DNA of 64,000 nucleotides from Streptomyces sp. ISL-96 (GTDB lineage Bacteria; Actinomycetota; Actinomycetes; Streptomycetales; Streptomycetaceae): the NCBI RefSeq assembly GCF_018614035.1, contig NZ_JAGGPA010000080.1, positions 1 to 64,000 on the forward strand, in the 5' to 3' direction. A program made the position numbers and the translations under genes. Numbering within the stretch: position 1 is the first letter of the stretch; each line of letters starts with the position of its first letter. The notes under the pieces are model-generated. The model was not told the DNA's origin, ran no database searches, and was given only the letters and a program-made list of their open reading frames with translations. This document shows positions 8,836 through 18,022 of the stretch, one piece after another.

Positions 8836-8953
8836 CAGGGGGGCCTTTCTCATGGCGCGGGAACGGGCCGCCCCAGGATATTGGCGCCCCGGACGCGCTC
8901 CGGACGCCCGCGGAATTTCGGAAAGGTGTGCCAGCCGCTTACCGTTCGTAGAC

Positions 8954-10648
8954 ATGAGCGCCGCACCGACCTCCACCCGCAGACGGCTCCGTCTGGGCTG
9001 GCCCCAGCGCGTCTTCTCGCAAGTCCTCCTGATGCAGCTCGCCATCGCCACCGGCGTCACCGTGCTCGCCACCGGCCTCTTCCTCGCCCCGCTCAGCGCT
9101 CAGCTCGACGACGAGGCGATGCGGCGCGCGCTCGCGATCGCACAGACCACCGCGGCCCAGCCGCAGCTCGCCGGCGCGGTGACCGGGTCCCGGCCCGCGG
9201 CCGAAGGGCCCGTACAGGCCGAGGCGGACCGCATCAGGCGCTCCACCGGCGCCGAGTACGTCGTGATCATGGACGAGCGCGGCGTCCGCTGGTCCCACAC
9301 CGACCCCCGCCAGATCGGCAAGGTCGTCTCCACCGACCCCAGCGAGGCGCTCGCAGGCCGCGAGGTCATGGAAATCGACGAGGGTACGCTCGGCCGCTCC
9401 GCCCGCGGCAAGGTCCCGCTGCGCGACGCCGGCGGCGAGATCGTCGGCGCGGTTTCGGTCGGCATCGAGTACGACAGCGTCCGCGCCCGGCTGCTGGCGG
9501 CGATCCCCGGGCTGCTGGCGTACGCGGGCGGCGCACTCGCCGTCGGCGCGGTGGCGGCGTATCTCATCTCCCGAAGACTCCAGCGGCAGACCCATGACCT
9601 GGCGTTCTCCGACATCTCCGCGCTGCTGGCCGAGCGCGAGGCGATGCTGCACGGCATCCGCGAAGGCGTCGTCGCCCTTGATGGCGCCGGCCGGATCCGG
9701 CTGATGAACGACGAGGCCCAGCGATTGCTCGGCCTCGGCGCCGAGGCCACCGGGCAGCCGCTCGACGAGGTGCTGGGGGAAGGGCGTACGGCGGATGTGC
9801 TCGCGGGGCGGGTGACCGGCGACGACCTGCTGATCGTGCGCGGGCAGCGCGTGCTCGTCACCAACCGGATGCCGACGGACGACGGCGGCGCCGTGGCGAC
9901 GCTGCGCGACCGTACCGAGCTGGAGCGGCTCGGCCGCGAGCTGGACTCCACGCGCGGTCTGATCGACGCCCTGCGCGCCCAGGACCACGAGCACGCCAAC
10001 CGGATGCATACGCTCCTCGGCCTGCTGGAGCTGGGCATGCACGAGGAAGCGGTGGAGTTCGTGACGGAGGTCGCGGGGGTGCACCGCGCCACCGCCGAGC
10101 AGATCACCGAGAAGATCCACGACCCGATGCTGGCCGCGCTGCTGGTCGGGAAGGCCACGGTCGCCGCCGAACGCGGGGTCGCGCTCCGGCTCTCCGACGC
10201 GACGCTGCTACCGGACCGGCTTGTGGACCCGCGCGGCCTGGTCACCGTCGTCGGCAATCTGGTGGACAACGCGCTGGACGCCTCGGCAGGGTCCCCCGAC
10301 GCCGAGATCGAGGTCGAGCTGCGGGCGCGCGGGCGTACGGCCGTGCTGCGGGTGACCGACAGCGGGGCCGGTGTCCCGGCCGCTCAACGCGAGCTGATCT
10401 TCACGGAGGGGTGGTCGACCAAGCAGCTCCCGGCCCACGGGAAGCGTGGCCTCGGCCTCGCGATGGTGCGCAGGCTCGCGGAGCGGCAGGGCGGCAGCGC
10501 CCGGGCCGGCGAGGGGGAGCGGGGCGGCGCCGAATTCACCGTCGTACTGCCGGAGGCTCTGACGGATGCCGGGCTGACGGACGCAGGGCCGAGCGACTCG
10601 GACCTGACCAAGGCGGCGGCGCTGGACACGGCGGGAGAGACGCGGTGA
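8954..10648 (+). CDS. CitA/DcuS-type sensor histidine kinase
   Basis: This 564-aa membrane kinase has TM1 (about 22-46), an extracytoplasmic PDC/Cache-like sensor (about 50-175, with the GREVMEIDEGTLGRSARGKVPL core) and TM2 (about 178-200). A cytoplasmic PAS domain (about 215-325) follows, then a short SpoB-type dimerisation segment with the phospho-acceptor in QDHEHANRMH, and a HATPase_c domain (NALDAS N-box, DSGAGV G1, KRGLGLAMVRR G2). The class senses C4-dicarboxylates, citrate or other small carboxylates outside the cell. It is translationally coupled (GTGA) to its response regulator. The convergent DUF485/solute-sodium symporter pair is the obvious candidate target. The ribosome binding site is weak, so the start is only moderately certain. 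Confidence 0.9.
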   Translation: MSAAPTSTRRRLRLGWPQRVFSQVLLMQLAIATGVTVLATGLFLAPLSAQLDDEAMRRALAIAQTTAAQPQLAGAVTGSRPAAEGPVQAEADRIRRSTGAEYVVIMDERGVRWSHTDPRQIGKVVSTDPSEALAGREVMEIDEGTLGRSARGKVPLRDAGGEIVGAVSVGIEYDSVRARLLAAIPGLLAYAGGALAVGAVAAYLISRRLQRQTHDLAFSDISALLAEREAMLHGIREGVVALDGAGRIRLMNDEAQRLLGLGAEATGQPLDEVLGEGRTADVLAGRVTGDDLLIVRGQRVLVTNRMPTDDGGAVATLRDRTELERLGRELDSTRGLIDALRAQDHEHANRMHTLLGLLELGMHEEAVEFVTEVAGVHRATAEQITEKIHDPMLAALLVGKATVAAERGVALRLSDATLLPDRLVDPRGLVTVVGNLVDNALDASAGSPDAEIEVELRARGRTAVLRVTDSGAGVPAAQRELIFTEGWSTKQLPAHGKRGLGLAMVRRLAERQGGSARAGEGERGGAEFTVVLPEALTDAGLTDAGPSDSDLTKAAALDTAGETR

Positions 10649-11325
10649 TCGACGTACTGGTGGTGGACGACGACGTCCGCGTGGCGGAGATCAACGCGGC
10701 GTACGTAACCAAGGTCGCCGGCTTTCGCGTCGCCGGCCTGGCCCATTCCGCCGCCGACGCGCTGGCGCAGCTCCGGGCGACCCACGTCGACCTGGTGCTC
10801 CTGGACCACTACCTGCCGGACCGGAACGGACTCGCGCTCGTCCAGGAGTTGCGCACCCTCGGCCTCCAGACCGACGTCATCATGGTGACGGCGGCGCGCG
10901 ACATCGGGACCGTCCAGGCGGCGATGCGCCAGGGAGCCCTCCAGTACCTGGTGAAGCCCTTCAACTTCGCCGGGCTGCGGACAAAGCTCGAGGCGTACGC
11001 TGCGCTGCGCCGGACCCTCGACGGCGGCGGCGAGGCGGAACAGGCCGAGGTGGACCGCATCTTCGGAGCGCTCTCCGTGACCGGCTCCGCCGACCTGCCC
11101 AAGGGACACTCGCCCACCACGGCGGCCATGGTCCGGCAGGTGCTGCTGGCCGCCGGAGGGCCACTGTCCGCCCAGGAGATCGCCGAGCGGGCGGGCATGA
11201 GCAGGCAGACCGCGCAGCGTTATCTGAAGCTGCTGGAACGGTCGGGGCGGGTACGGCTCAGCCTCAAGTACGGCGAGACGGGCCGCCCGGAGCACCGGTA
11301 CGCGTGGACGGCGAGCGGCAGCTGA
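10645..11325 (+). CDS. CitB/DcuR-type response regulator
   Basis: This 226-aa regulator has a receiver domain (1-118) with the acidic pocket D8-D10, phospho-acceptor D54 (VLLDHYLPD) and conserved K in LVKPFN. A C-terminal HTH follows (about 150-205, LSAQEIAERAGMSRQTAQRYLKLLE), as in the CitB/DcuR/MalR class. The GTG start overlaps the kinase stop codon. It probably activates a carboxylate transporter; the next gene, convergent 25 bp away, encodes a sodium:solute symporter. Confidence 0.9.
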   Translation: MIDVLVVDDDVRVAEINAAYVTKVAGFRVAGLAHSAADALAQLRATHVDLVLLDHYLPDRNGLALVQELRTLGLQTDVIMVTAARDIGTVQAAMRQGALQYLVKPFNFAGLRTKLEAYAALRRTLDGGGEAEQAEVDRIFGALSVTGSADLPKGHSPTTAAMVRQVLLAAGGPLSAQEIAERAGMSRQTAQRYLKLLERSGRVRLSLKYGETGRPEHRYAWTASGS

Positions 11326-11350
11326 GCTCGCTCGTGCGGCCCCCGCCCGG

Positions 11351-12967
11351 TCACACCGCGCCGGCGCCCGTCAGCGAACGCACCTCTGTCTCCGCGTGTT
11401 TGGCCTCGTCCGGCGGTTCGGGCGACAGCACCGTACCGGCCCAGCCCGCGAGGAAGCCCAGCGGGATCGAGACCAGGCCCGGATTCTGCAGCGGGAAGAG
11501 CTGGAAGTCGACGCCGGGGAACAGCGCTTCGGGGCTGCCGGAGACGACCGGCGAGAGCAGCACGAGCAGCACGGCCGGGATCAGGCCGCCGTACACCGAC
11601 CAGACCGCGCCGCGGGTGGTGAAGTTCCGCCAGAACAGCGAGTAGAGCAGCGCCGGCAGATTGGCGGACGCGGCGACCGCGAAGGCCAGGCCGACGAGGA
11701 AGGCGACGTTCAGGTCGCGCGCGAGCAGGCCGAGCGCGATGGCCACGGCTCCGATGCCCGCCGCCGCGATACGGGCGACCGCGACCTCGCTGTGCTGCTT
11801 GGCGCGGCGCCGCTGGAGGGAGGCGTACAGATCGTGGGCCACGGAGGCGGAGGAGGCCAGCGTGATGCCGGCCACGACCGCGAGGATGGTGGCGAAGGCG
11901 ATGGCCGCGACGACGGCGAAGAGAACCGTTCCTCCTGTGGAGCCCGCGCCGCCGCCCAGGTCGAGCGCGAGCAGCGGAACCGCCGTGTTCCCCGCCGCGT
12001 TGGACGCCCTTACCGCGTCGGATCCGACCACCGCCGCCGCGCCGAAACCGAGCACGATCGTCATCAGGTAGAAGCTGCCGATGAGGCCGATGGACCAGAC
12101 GACCGAGCGGCGGGCGGCGCGCGCGGTCGGCACGGTGTAGAAGCGGGACAGGATGTGCGGCAGACCGGCCGTGCCGAGGACGAGCGCGAGACCGAGGCTG
12201 ATGAAGTCGAAGCGGGCCGTCCAGTCCCCGCCGTACCGGAGGCCGGGCGACAGGAAGTCCCTGCCGTGGCCGCTGCGCTCCGCGGCGGAGAGCAGCAGTT
12301 GGTTGAAGTCGCCGTGGAAGCGCACCAGGACGAGCACGGTGAGTGCGACCGTACCGGCCATCAGCAGCACTGCCTTGACGATCTGAATCCAGGTGGTGGC
12401 CCGCATCCCTCCCAGCGATACATAGATCACCATCAGCGCGCCCACGCCGATGACCGTCCAGGAGCGCGCGGCCTCGCTGCTCCCGCCCAGCAGCAGCGCG
12501 ACCAGGCTGCCCGCCCCCACCATCTGCGCCACCAGATAGAGAACGGACACGGTGACCGAAGAAGTTCCCAACGCGATACGGACAGGTCGCTCGCTCATCC
12601 GCGCGGCGACGACGTCCGCGAGCGTGAACCGGCCGCAGTTGCGAACGAGTTCGGCGACGAGCAGCAGGACGACGAGCCACGCTACGAGGAAGCCGACGGA
12701 GTAGAGCATGCCGTCGTAGCCGAAGAGCGCGATCAGCCCCGAGATGCCGAGGAAGGACGCGGCTGACATGTAGTCGCCCGCGATGGCGAAACCGTTCTCC
12801 ATCGGCGAGAACAGCCGGCCCCCCGCGTAGAACTCCTCCGCGGAACCGCGCCGGTTGCGGCTCACCCAGGTCGTGATGGCCAGTGTCGCCGCGACGAAGG
12901 CGCAGAACAGCACCAGCGCGAGCGTCTGGTGCTGCGTGGTCAGCGTTTGCATCGCCTGGCCGCTCAT
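11351..12967 (-). CDS. Sodium:solute symporter (ActP/MctC-like monocarboxylate permease)
   Basis: This 538-aa SSS-family transporter has about 13 transmembrane helices. Family features include AEEFYAGGR and GDYMSAASFLGISG near the N-terminus and the internal GGMRATTWIQIVKAVLL segment. Such permeases import acetate, pyruvate, propionate or related monocarboxylates with sodium or protons. The ATG overlaps the stop of the DUF485 gene (ATGA), as in yjcH-actP operons. The position convergent to a CitA/CitB-type two-component system suggests that the system controls it. Confidence 0.92.
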   Translation of the reverse strand: MSGQAMQTLTTQHQTLALVLFCAFVAATLAITTWVSRNRRGSAEEFYAGGRLFSPMENGFAIAGDYMSAASFLGISGLIALFGYDGMLYSVGFLVAWLVVLLLVAELVRNCGRFTLADVVAARMSERPVRIALGTSSVTVSVLYLVAQMVGAGSLVALLLGGSSEAARSWTVIGVGALMVIYVSLGGMRATTWIQIVKAVLLMAGTVALTVLVLVRFHGDFNQLLLSAAERSGHGRDFLSPGLRYGGDWTARFDFISLGLALVLGTAGLPHILSRFYTVPTARAARRSVVWSIGLIGSFYLMTIVLGFGAAAVVGSDAVRASNAAGNTAVPLLALDLGGGAGSTGGTVLFAVVAAIAFATILAVVAGITLASSASVAHDLYASLQRRRAKQHSEVAVARIAAAGIGAVAIALGLLARDLNVAFLVGLAFAVAASANLPALLYSLFWRNFTTRGAVWSVYGGLIPAVLLVLLSPVVSGSPEALFPGVDFQLFPLQNPGLVSIPLGFLAGWAGTVLSPEPPDEAKHAETEVRSLTGAGAV

Positions 12968-13443
12968 CGCTTGATCCCCCGGGTCAGTTCCTGCGTGTCC
13001 CAGCGGAGATCGAGTGCCGCGCGGTCCCTGCGCAGCCGCGCGTGTCGTGCGTACGCCCAGGTCAGCAGGAAGGTGGTGAGGAACTGGCCGAGTCCGGCGA
13101 CCATCGCGACGTTCACCGCGCCCACGACGGGGCGCGCCATCAGGTCGTGCGCGGTGGTCGCCGCGACGACGTAGACGACGTACCAGGTGAAGAAGGCGAG
13201 GGTCGCGGGAACGACGAACCGCCGGTAGCGGCTGCGTACTTCCTGGAAGGCGGCGCTGCGCTGCACCTCCAGATAGATCTCGGCCGCACTGGGACCGGGT
13301 TCGGGGCCCGCGGGCGCCGTCGGCGTGACCGGCGCGGGGGCGCCCGTACCGTCCAGTTCGCCCCAGCCCGAGGCGAGGGCGTCGTACCAGGGATCGTCGA
13401 ACCGCACCGCTGCGGCGGCCTCGCGCCCTTCGTGCTTCTCCAC
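12964..13443 (-). CDS. DUF485 membrane protein, partner of the symporter
   Basis: This 159-aa protein has a Pro/Ala-rich N-terminal tail (about 1-55) and a DUF485 domain with two transmembrane helices (about 80-100 and 115-140) flanked by basic residues. DUF485 proteins (E. coli YjcH) are almost always encoded just upstream of ActP-like symporters. The molecular role is not settled, perhaps as an accessory subunit. A GTG start with AGGAGAG upstream begins the operon. Confidence 0.88.
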   Translation of the reverse strand: MEKHEGREAAAAVRFDDPWYDALASGWGELDGTGAPAPVTPTAPAGPEPGPSAAEIYLEVQRSAAFQEVRSRYRRFVVPATLAFFTWYVVYVVAATTAHDLMARPVVGAVNVAMVAGLGQFLTTFLLTWAYARHARLRRDRAALDLRWDTQELTRGIKR

Positions 13444-13444
13444 C

Positions 13445-13480
13445 CGACAACTCTCCTTGTCCGCGAACGAATTGTCCGCG
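13445..13480 (-). promoter_or_regulatory. Candidate regulatory repeats upstream of DUF485-symporter operon
   Basis: Two exact copies of TTGTCCGCG (13457-13465 and 13472-13480, plus-strand sense) have a 15-bp period. The first also forms an inverted repeat GACAA-N6-TTGTC (13445-13460). Direct repeats near one and a half helical turns are typical response-regulator sites, but the nearest copy lies very close to the start codon. The function is inferred. Confidence 0.35.
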
Positions 13481-13540
13481 TGCCCAAGGATGGACAGAGT
13501 GGGAAGATCCGGGACTCTTCAATCCCTTCACTTCACCCCA

Positions 13541-14206
13541 TCAGGTGACGGATGTACCAGGTGGCTGTGCGAGCCCGTGCCGGTAGGCGTATCGCACCGC
13601 TTGGGCCCGGTCGCGCACGCCCGCCTTGGCGAAGAGGTTGTTGATGTGTGTCTTCACGGTGGCCGTTCCGATGTGCAGCGCGCGGGCGATCTCGGCGTTG
13701 GACAGCCCCTCCGCGACGAGCGCCAGCACCTCGGCCTCGCGCCGGGTGAGACCGTCGGGCAGCTCGGCCGGCGCGCTCCTGACGGGGGCCGTGACCTGCT
13801 CCAGGAGGCGCAGTTGGACCGCGGGCGCGAGCCCCGCCCGGCCCGACATCACATCGGCGACGGCACGCGCGATCTCCTCGCCGCCCGCGTCCTTGGTGAG
13901 ATATCCGCGCGCCCCCGCCCGCAGCGCCGCGAAGAGCGAGTCGTCGTCCGCGTACGTCGTGAGCACCACCACCTGGGTCGCGGGATGGGCGGCGCGGATA
14001 CGGCGAGTCGCCTCCACGCCGTCGCAGCGCGGCATCCGCAGGTCCATCAGGACGACGTCGGGCGCGTGCGCGGCGACGAGTGCCACCGCTTCGTCGCCGT
14101 CCTTCGCCGCGCCGACCACCTCGATGCCGGGCAACAGTCCGAGGATCAGCACGATGCCCTCACGCACCATCGCCTGATCGTCGGCCACGACGACTCTCGC
14201 GGTCAT
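13541..14206 (-). CDS. NarL/LuxR-family response regulator
   Basis: This 221-aa protein has a receiver domain with D9/D10, phospho-acceptor D55 (VLMDLRMP) and a T...K switch pair, then a LuxR-type HTH (about 150-215, LTRREAEVLALVAEGLSNAEIARAL). It is coupled to the upstream kinase gene by a 4-bp overlap. The regulon is unknown. From memory, S. coelicolor carries an orthologous pair at this place next to parE. Confidence 0.93.
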   Translation of the reverse strand: MTARVVVADDQAMVREGIVLILGLLPGIEVVGAAKDGDEAVALVAAHAPDVVLMDLRMPRCDGVEATRRIRAAHPATQVVVLTTYADDDSLFAALRAGARGYLTKDAGGEEIARAVADVMSGRAGLAPAVQLRLLEQVTAPVRSAPAELPDGLTRREAEVLALVAEGLSNAEIARALHIGTATVKTHINNLFAKAGVRDRAQAVRYAYRHGLAQPPGTSVT

Positions 14207-15375
14207 GCCGGCACCCGCAGCAGCACCGCGTAACCCTTGCCGTCCGGACCGGCCTCCAGGCTGCCGCCGAGCAGTTCGGCCCGTTCCCGCATCCCCAGCA
14301 GGCCGTAGCCGCAGCCGGAGGCCGTGAGTTCGCCGGCATGGCCCGCCGCGCCGGTCGCGCCCGAGTCCCGTACGTCCAAAACCACTTCCCCCTCCCCGTA
14401 CACGAGCAGGATACGAACCGTCGCCCCCGGCGCGTGCTTGCGTACGTTCGTCAACGCCTCCTGCGCCACCCGCCGCACCGTCTGCGACGCCTCGGCGGAC
14501 AGCGGCCTGCGCTCCCCCGACACTGCGAGCGTCACGCCCCCTGAAGGCACCACCAGTTCGCGCAGGAAGGGCTCCACGGCCGCCATCTCACCACGCAGCG
14601 CGGAGAGCGCCTGGCGGGTCTCCGCGAGCCCCTCACGTGCCATGCCGCGCGCCGCCACGACCCGCTCCAGGATCTGCGCCCGGTCCGCGCCCTGCTCGAT
14701 CTGGATCCGCGCGGCCTCGAGGTGCACCATCTGCGCGGAGAGACTGTGGGCCAGAACGTCGTGGATCTCGCGCGCGATGCGGGCGCGCTCGGCCAGCGCG
14801 GCGGACTCGGCCTCCGCCGTACGGGCGGCCCGCTCCTGCGCCAGCAGCCGGAACCCGGCGCCGCGGGCCTGGGCGTCGAGACGCAGCGCGTAGCCGATGA
14901 TCACGATCCCGAACCCCAGGAAGGCCGGCTCCATGCCACCGTCGTCGTTGACGGCGTGCGCCGCCAGGACGGCCGCGGACACGGGCAGGGCGGCGGCGAG
15001 CGGCAGCCGCGCCATGGCCTGCACGGCGCACATGATCCACAGAATGGAGGCCGGGCTCCGTGCCCCGGCGGCGTACGAGCCGGCCCCGACCAGGGCCACC
15101 ACGCCGAGCGCCCCCACCGCCGGCAGCAGCCGGTTGAGCCTCGTGAGCCTTTCGTACGCGTGGGCGGCGACGGCGCACAGCGCGGCCCCGGCCACGGGGA
15201 CCACGACGGCGGCGCCCCGGAAGACCCCCGCGCCGTACGCCGTCCAGAGGACCCAGATGGTCATCGACGCCCAGACGATGCCGTCGATGACCATCCGCAC
15301 CCTCGGCACACCGAGCCGCGACAGGGCCTCCGCGGAAGGCCACGCGGTCCAGCCACCGTTCCCCTGCGATGTCAT
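14203..15375 (-). CDS. NarL-partner sensor histidine kinase (HisKA_3)
   Basis: This 390-aa kinase has about six N-terminal transmembrane helices (30-165) with almost no extracytoplasmic loop. A HisKA_3 dimerisation domain follows with H205 in AREIHDVLAHSL, then a HATPase_c domain ending in GYGLLGMRERAELLGG. Kinases of this architecture probably sense membrane or intramembrane signals. It is cotranscribed with the following response regulator. The inserted GATGAAGHAGELTASGC stretch before the G2 box is a little longer than usual. Confidence 0.92.
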   Translation of the reverse strand: MTSQGNGGWTAWPSAEALSRLGVPRVRMVIDGIVWASMTIWVLWTAYGAGVFRGAAVVVPVAGAALCAVAAHAYERLTRLNRLLPAVGALGVVALVGAGSYAAGARSPASILWIMCAVQAMARLPLAAALPVSAAVLAAHAVNDDGGMEPAFLGFGIVIIGYALRLDAQARGAGFRLLAQERAARTAEAESAALAERARIAREIHDVLAHSLSAQMVHLEAARIQIEQGADRAQILERVVAARGMAREGLAETRQALSALRGEMAAVEPFLRELVVPSGGVTLAVSGERRPLSAEASQTVRRVAQEALTNVRKHAPGATVRILLVYGEGEVVLDVRDSGATGAAGHAGELTASGCGYGLLGMRERAELLGGSLEAGPDGKGYAVLLRVPA

Positions 15376-15415
15376 GGAACGACCCTACGGACCGGGCTCG
15401 CACACGGGATCGGCT

Positions 15416-15444
15416 CGTGGGTGGAGCTGTGCGCTCCACCCACG
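15416..15444 (-). terminator. parE terminator hairpin
   Basis: A perfect 12-bp stem CGTGGGTGGAGC / GCTCCACCCACG with a 5-nt loop lies 26 bp past the parE stop codon. Confidence 0.7.
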
Positions 15445-15469
15445 GGTGGACTCCGCGGCCCGTCGGGAC

Positions 15470-17590
15470 TCAGGCGTCGATGCGCGAGCGGTCCAGGGTG
15501 GCCGCCGAGCTGGTGATGAACTCCTTGCGGGGCGCGACCTCGTTGCCCATCAGGAGATCGAAGACCTGCTCGGAGGACTCCAGGTCACCGATGTTGATCC
15601 GGCGCAGGGTGCGGTGGCGCGGGTCCATCGTGGTCTCCGCCAGCTGGTCCGCGTCCATCTCGCCGAGGCCCTTGTAGCGCTGGATGGAGTCCTTGTAGCG
15701 CACGTTCTTGCGCTGGTACTCCAGCAGCTTCTGCCGCAGCTCGCTGTCCGAGTACGTGTAGACGTACTTGTCCTGGCCCTTCTTGGGCTGGATGAGCTCG
15801 ATCCGGTGCAGCGGCGGTACGGCGGCGAAGACGCGTCCCGCCTCGACCATCGGCCGCATGTAGCGCTGGAAGAGCGTCAGCAGCAGGCAGCGGATGTGCG
15901 CGCCGTCGACATCGGCGTCGACGAGCAGCACGATCTTGCCGTAGCGAGCGGCGTCGATGTCGAAGGTCCGCCCGGACCCCGCTCCTATGACCTGGATGAT
16001 GGCGCCGCACTCGGCGTTCTTGAGCATGTCCGAGACGGACGACTTCTGGACGTTGAGGATCTTGCCCCGGATGGGCAGCAGCGCCTGGAATTCGGAGTTC
16101 CGGGCGAGCTTGGCCGTACCGAGCGCCGAGTCTCCCTCAACGATGAAGAGCTCGCTGCGCTCCACGTCGTCGCTGCGGCAGTCGGCGAGCTTCGCCGGCA
16201 GCGAGGAGGACTCCAGCGCGGTCTTGCGGCGCTGCGCCTCCTTGTGCTGGCGGGCCGCGATGCGCGTCCGCGCGGCGGCGACGATCTTCTCCATGATCGA
16301 GCGCGCCTGCTGCTTGGCGTCGCGCTTGGGGGAGGTCAGGAAGGCCTTGAGCTCCTTGGCGACGACATTGCCGACGATCCGCGCGGCCGCCGACGTACCG
16401 AGGATCTCCTTCGTCTGGCCCTCGAACTGCGGCTCCGCCAGTCGCACCGTGACGACCGCGGTGAGGCCCTCCATGGCGTCGTCCTTGACGACGTCGTCCT
16501 CGGCGACGCGCAGCAGCTTGGCCGAGCGCAGTGCCTCGTTGACGGTCTTGGTGAGGGCACGCTCGAAGCCGGAGATGTGGGTGCCGCCCTTGGGGGTGGC
16601 GATGATGTTGACGAAGGACCGGACAGTGGTGTCGTACCCCGTGCCCCAGCGCAGCGCGATGTCGACGCCCAGCTCGCGGGTGACCTCGGTGGCGGTCATG
16701 TGGCCGCGGTCGTCGAGGACCGGCACGGTCTCCTTGAAGGTGCCCTGTCCGGTCAGCCGCAGGACGTCGCAGATGGCCTTGTCCTGCGCGAGGTACTCAC
16801 AGAACTCGCTGATGCCGCCGTCGAAGCGGAAGACCTCCTCGGTCTTGCCCTCGCCCTCTATGGCGCGCTCGTCGCGTACGACGATGGTCAGGCCGGGGAC
16901 GAGGAAGGCCGTCTGGCGGGCGCGCTGGTACAGCGTCTCCAGGTTGAGCTTGGCGTCCTTGAGGAAGATCTGGTGGTCGGCCCAGTAGCGCACGCGCGTG
17001 CCGGTGCGCGTCTTGGGGACCCGCTTGCCCTTGCGCAGGCCGTTCGCCGGGTCGAAGGGGGAGTCCGGGCCGGACTCGATGAACATGCCGGGGACGCCGC
17101 GCCGGAAGCTGATGGCATGCGTGGCGCTGTTGCGGTCGACCTCGACGTCCAGGCGGGCGGAGAGCGCGTTGACGACGGAGGCGCCGACGCCGTGCAGGCC
17201 GCCGGAGGCCGCGTAGGAGCCGCCGCCGAACTTGCCGCCGGCGTGCAGCTTGGTCATCACGACCTCGACGCCGGACAGACCCGTCTTGGGCTCGACGTCC
17301 ACCGGGATGCCGCGGCCGTTGTCCTGGACCTCGACCGAGCCGTCCTCGTGGAGGATGACTTCGATGTGGTCGCAGTAGCCGCCGAGGGCCTCGTCGACGG
17401 AGTTGTCGATGATCTCCCACAGGCAGTGCATGAGGCCACGGCTGTCGGTGGACCCGATGTACATGCCAGGGCGTTTGCGGACTGCCTCCAGCCCCTCGAG
17501 TACGAGGAGGTGCCGCGCGGTGTAGTTGGAGCCGTCACGGTCTGCACCGGTCAGAAGCGCAGTGGACGGCACGGACGTCTCGGCGGTCAC
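15470..17590 (-). CDS. parE: DNA topoisomerase IV subunit B (ParE)
   Basis: This 706-aa GHKL ATPase subunit of topoisomerase IV has DNSVDEALGGYCDHI and DNGRGIPVDV for ATP binding, the GGGSYAASGGLHGVGASVVN ATP lid and a transducer domain. The C-terminal TOPRIM part has the EGDSA glutamate and DADVDGAHI metal-binding acidic residues. It works with ParC to unlink replicated chromosomes. The GTG start has GAGGAG 8 nt upstream. parC and parE are separated by about 8 kb rather than forming an operon. Confidence 0.94.
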   Translation of the reverse strand: MTAETSVPSTALLTGADRDGSNYTARHLLVLEGLEAVRKRPGMYIGSTDSRGLMHCLWEIIDNSVDEALGGYCDHIEVILHEDGSVEVQDNGRGIPVDVEPKTGLSGVEVVMTKLHAGGKFGGGSYAASGGLHGVGASVVNALSARLDVEVDRNSATHAISFRRGVPGMFIESGPDSPFDPANGLRKGKRVPKTRTGTRVRYWADHQIFLKDAKLNLETLYQRARQTAFLVPGLTIVVRDERAIEGEGKTEEVFRFDGGISEFCEYLAQDKAICDVLRLTGQGTFKETVPVLDDRGHMTATEVTRELGVDIALRWGTGYDTTVRSFVNIIATPKGGTHISGFERALTKTVNEALRSAKLLRVAEDDVVKDDAMEGLTAVVTVRLAEPQFEGQTKEILGTSAAARIVGNVVAKELKAFLTSPKRDAKQQARSIMEKIVAAARTRIAARQHKEAQRRKTALESSSLPAKLADCRSDDVERSELFIVEGDSALGTAKLARNSEFQALLPIRGKILNVQKSSVSDMLKNAECGAIIQVIGAGSGRTFDIDAARYGKIVLLVDADVDGAHIRCLLLTLFQRYMRPMVEAGRVFAAVPPLHRIELIQPKKGQDKYVYTYSDSELRQKLLEYQRKNVRYKDSIQRYKGLGEMDADQLAETTMDPRHRTLRRINIGDLESSEQVFDLLMGNEVAPRKEFITSSAATLDRSRIDA

Positions 17591-18022
17591 GCGGTTCGCT
17601 CCTCGCTGAATTTCAAATGTGTCCCGATGGGGTACGGGCCCGGCGTGGGTCGCCGGTCAGAGGGTACCGAGGCCTGGTAGAGCCGATGTAACGCCACCCT
17701 CAGGAAAACTCATGCTAGTCCAGAGTCGTATGCACGTTCGATCCCTCGATGGGGTGACGTGGACATCACGTTCCCTTCTAGGCATGAACCATTTAGGCTC
17801 CGGGCACGTCCTCCTGAACAACCGGCAAGCCAGCCGGGAGGGCAAATACCCAATAATCGACGCGAAACCGTAGAGCGACGCAATACGGCTCCTTCGCCGC
17901 TAACCGGCAGCAGACAGCCACCTCGGAAGATTTTTCAAGGAAAAGCCACGAGCGGGAACGTTTTCGGCCTGGTTGGATGTTGACCCTGGTACGACAGCTC
18001 GTCGAGCTAGAGAAGAGGCGAC
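17591..18022. other. Divergent parE / zinc-ribbon gene promoter region
   Basis: This stretch of 432 bp has no convincing coding sequence; the short frames lack ribosome binding sites and normal codon bias. It should hold the parE promoter (minus) and the promoter of the 76-aa gene (plus). On the plus strand GGGAAC (17954-17959) followed 19 nt later by GTT resembles an ECF/SigR-type promoter, and a 6-1-6 palindrome AGCTCG-T-CGAGCT lies at 17996-18008. Neither is proven. Confidence 0.5.

Noticed and set aside
14897..17680. 927-codon plus-strand open frame opposite parE and the kinase
   Set aside because: No family features, covers two well-identified genes on the other strand, typical GC-rich antisense frame.
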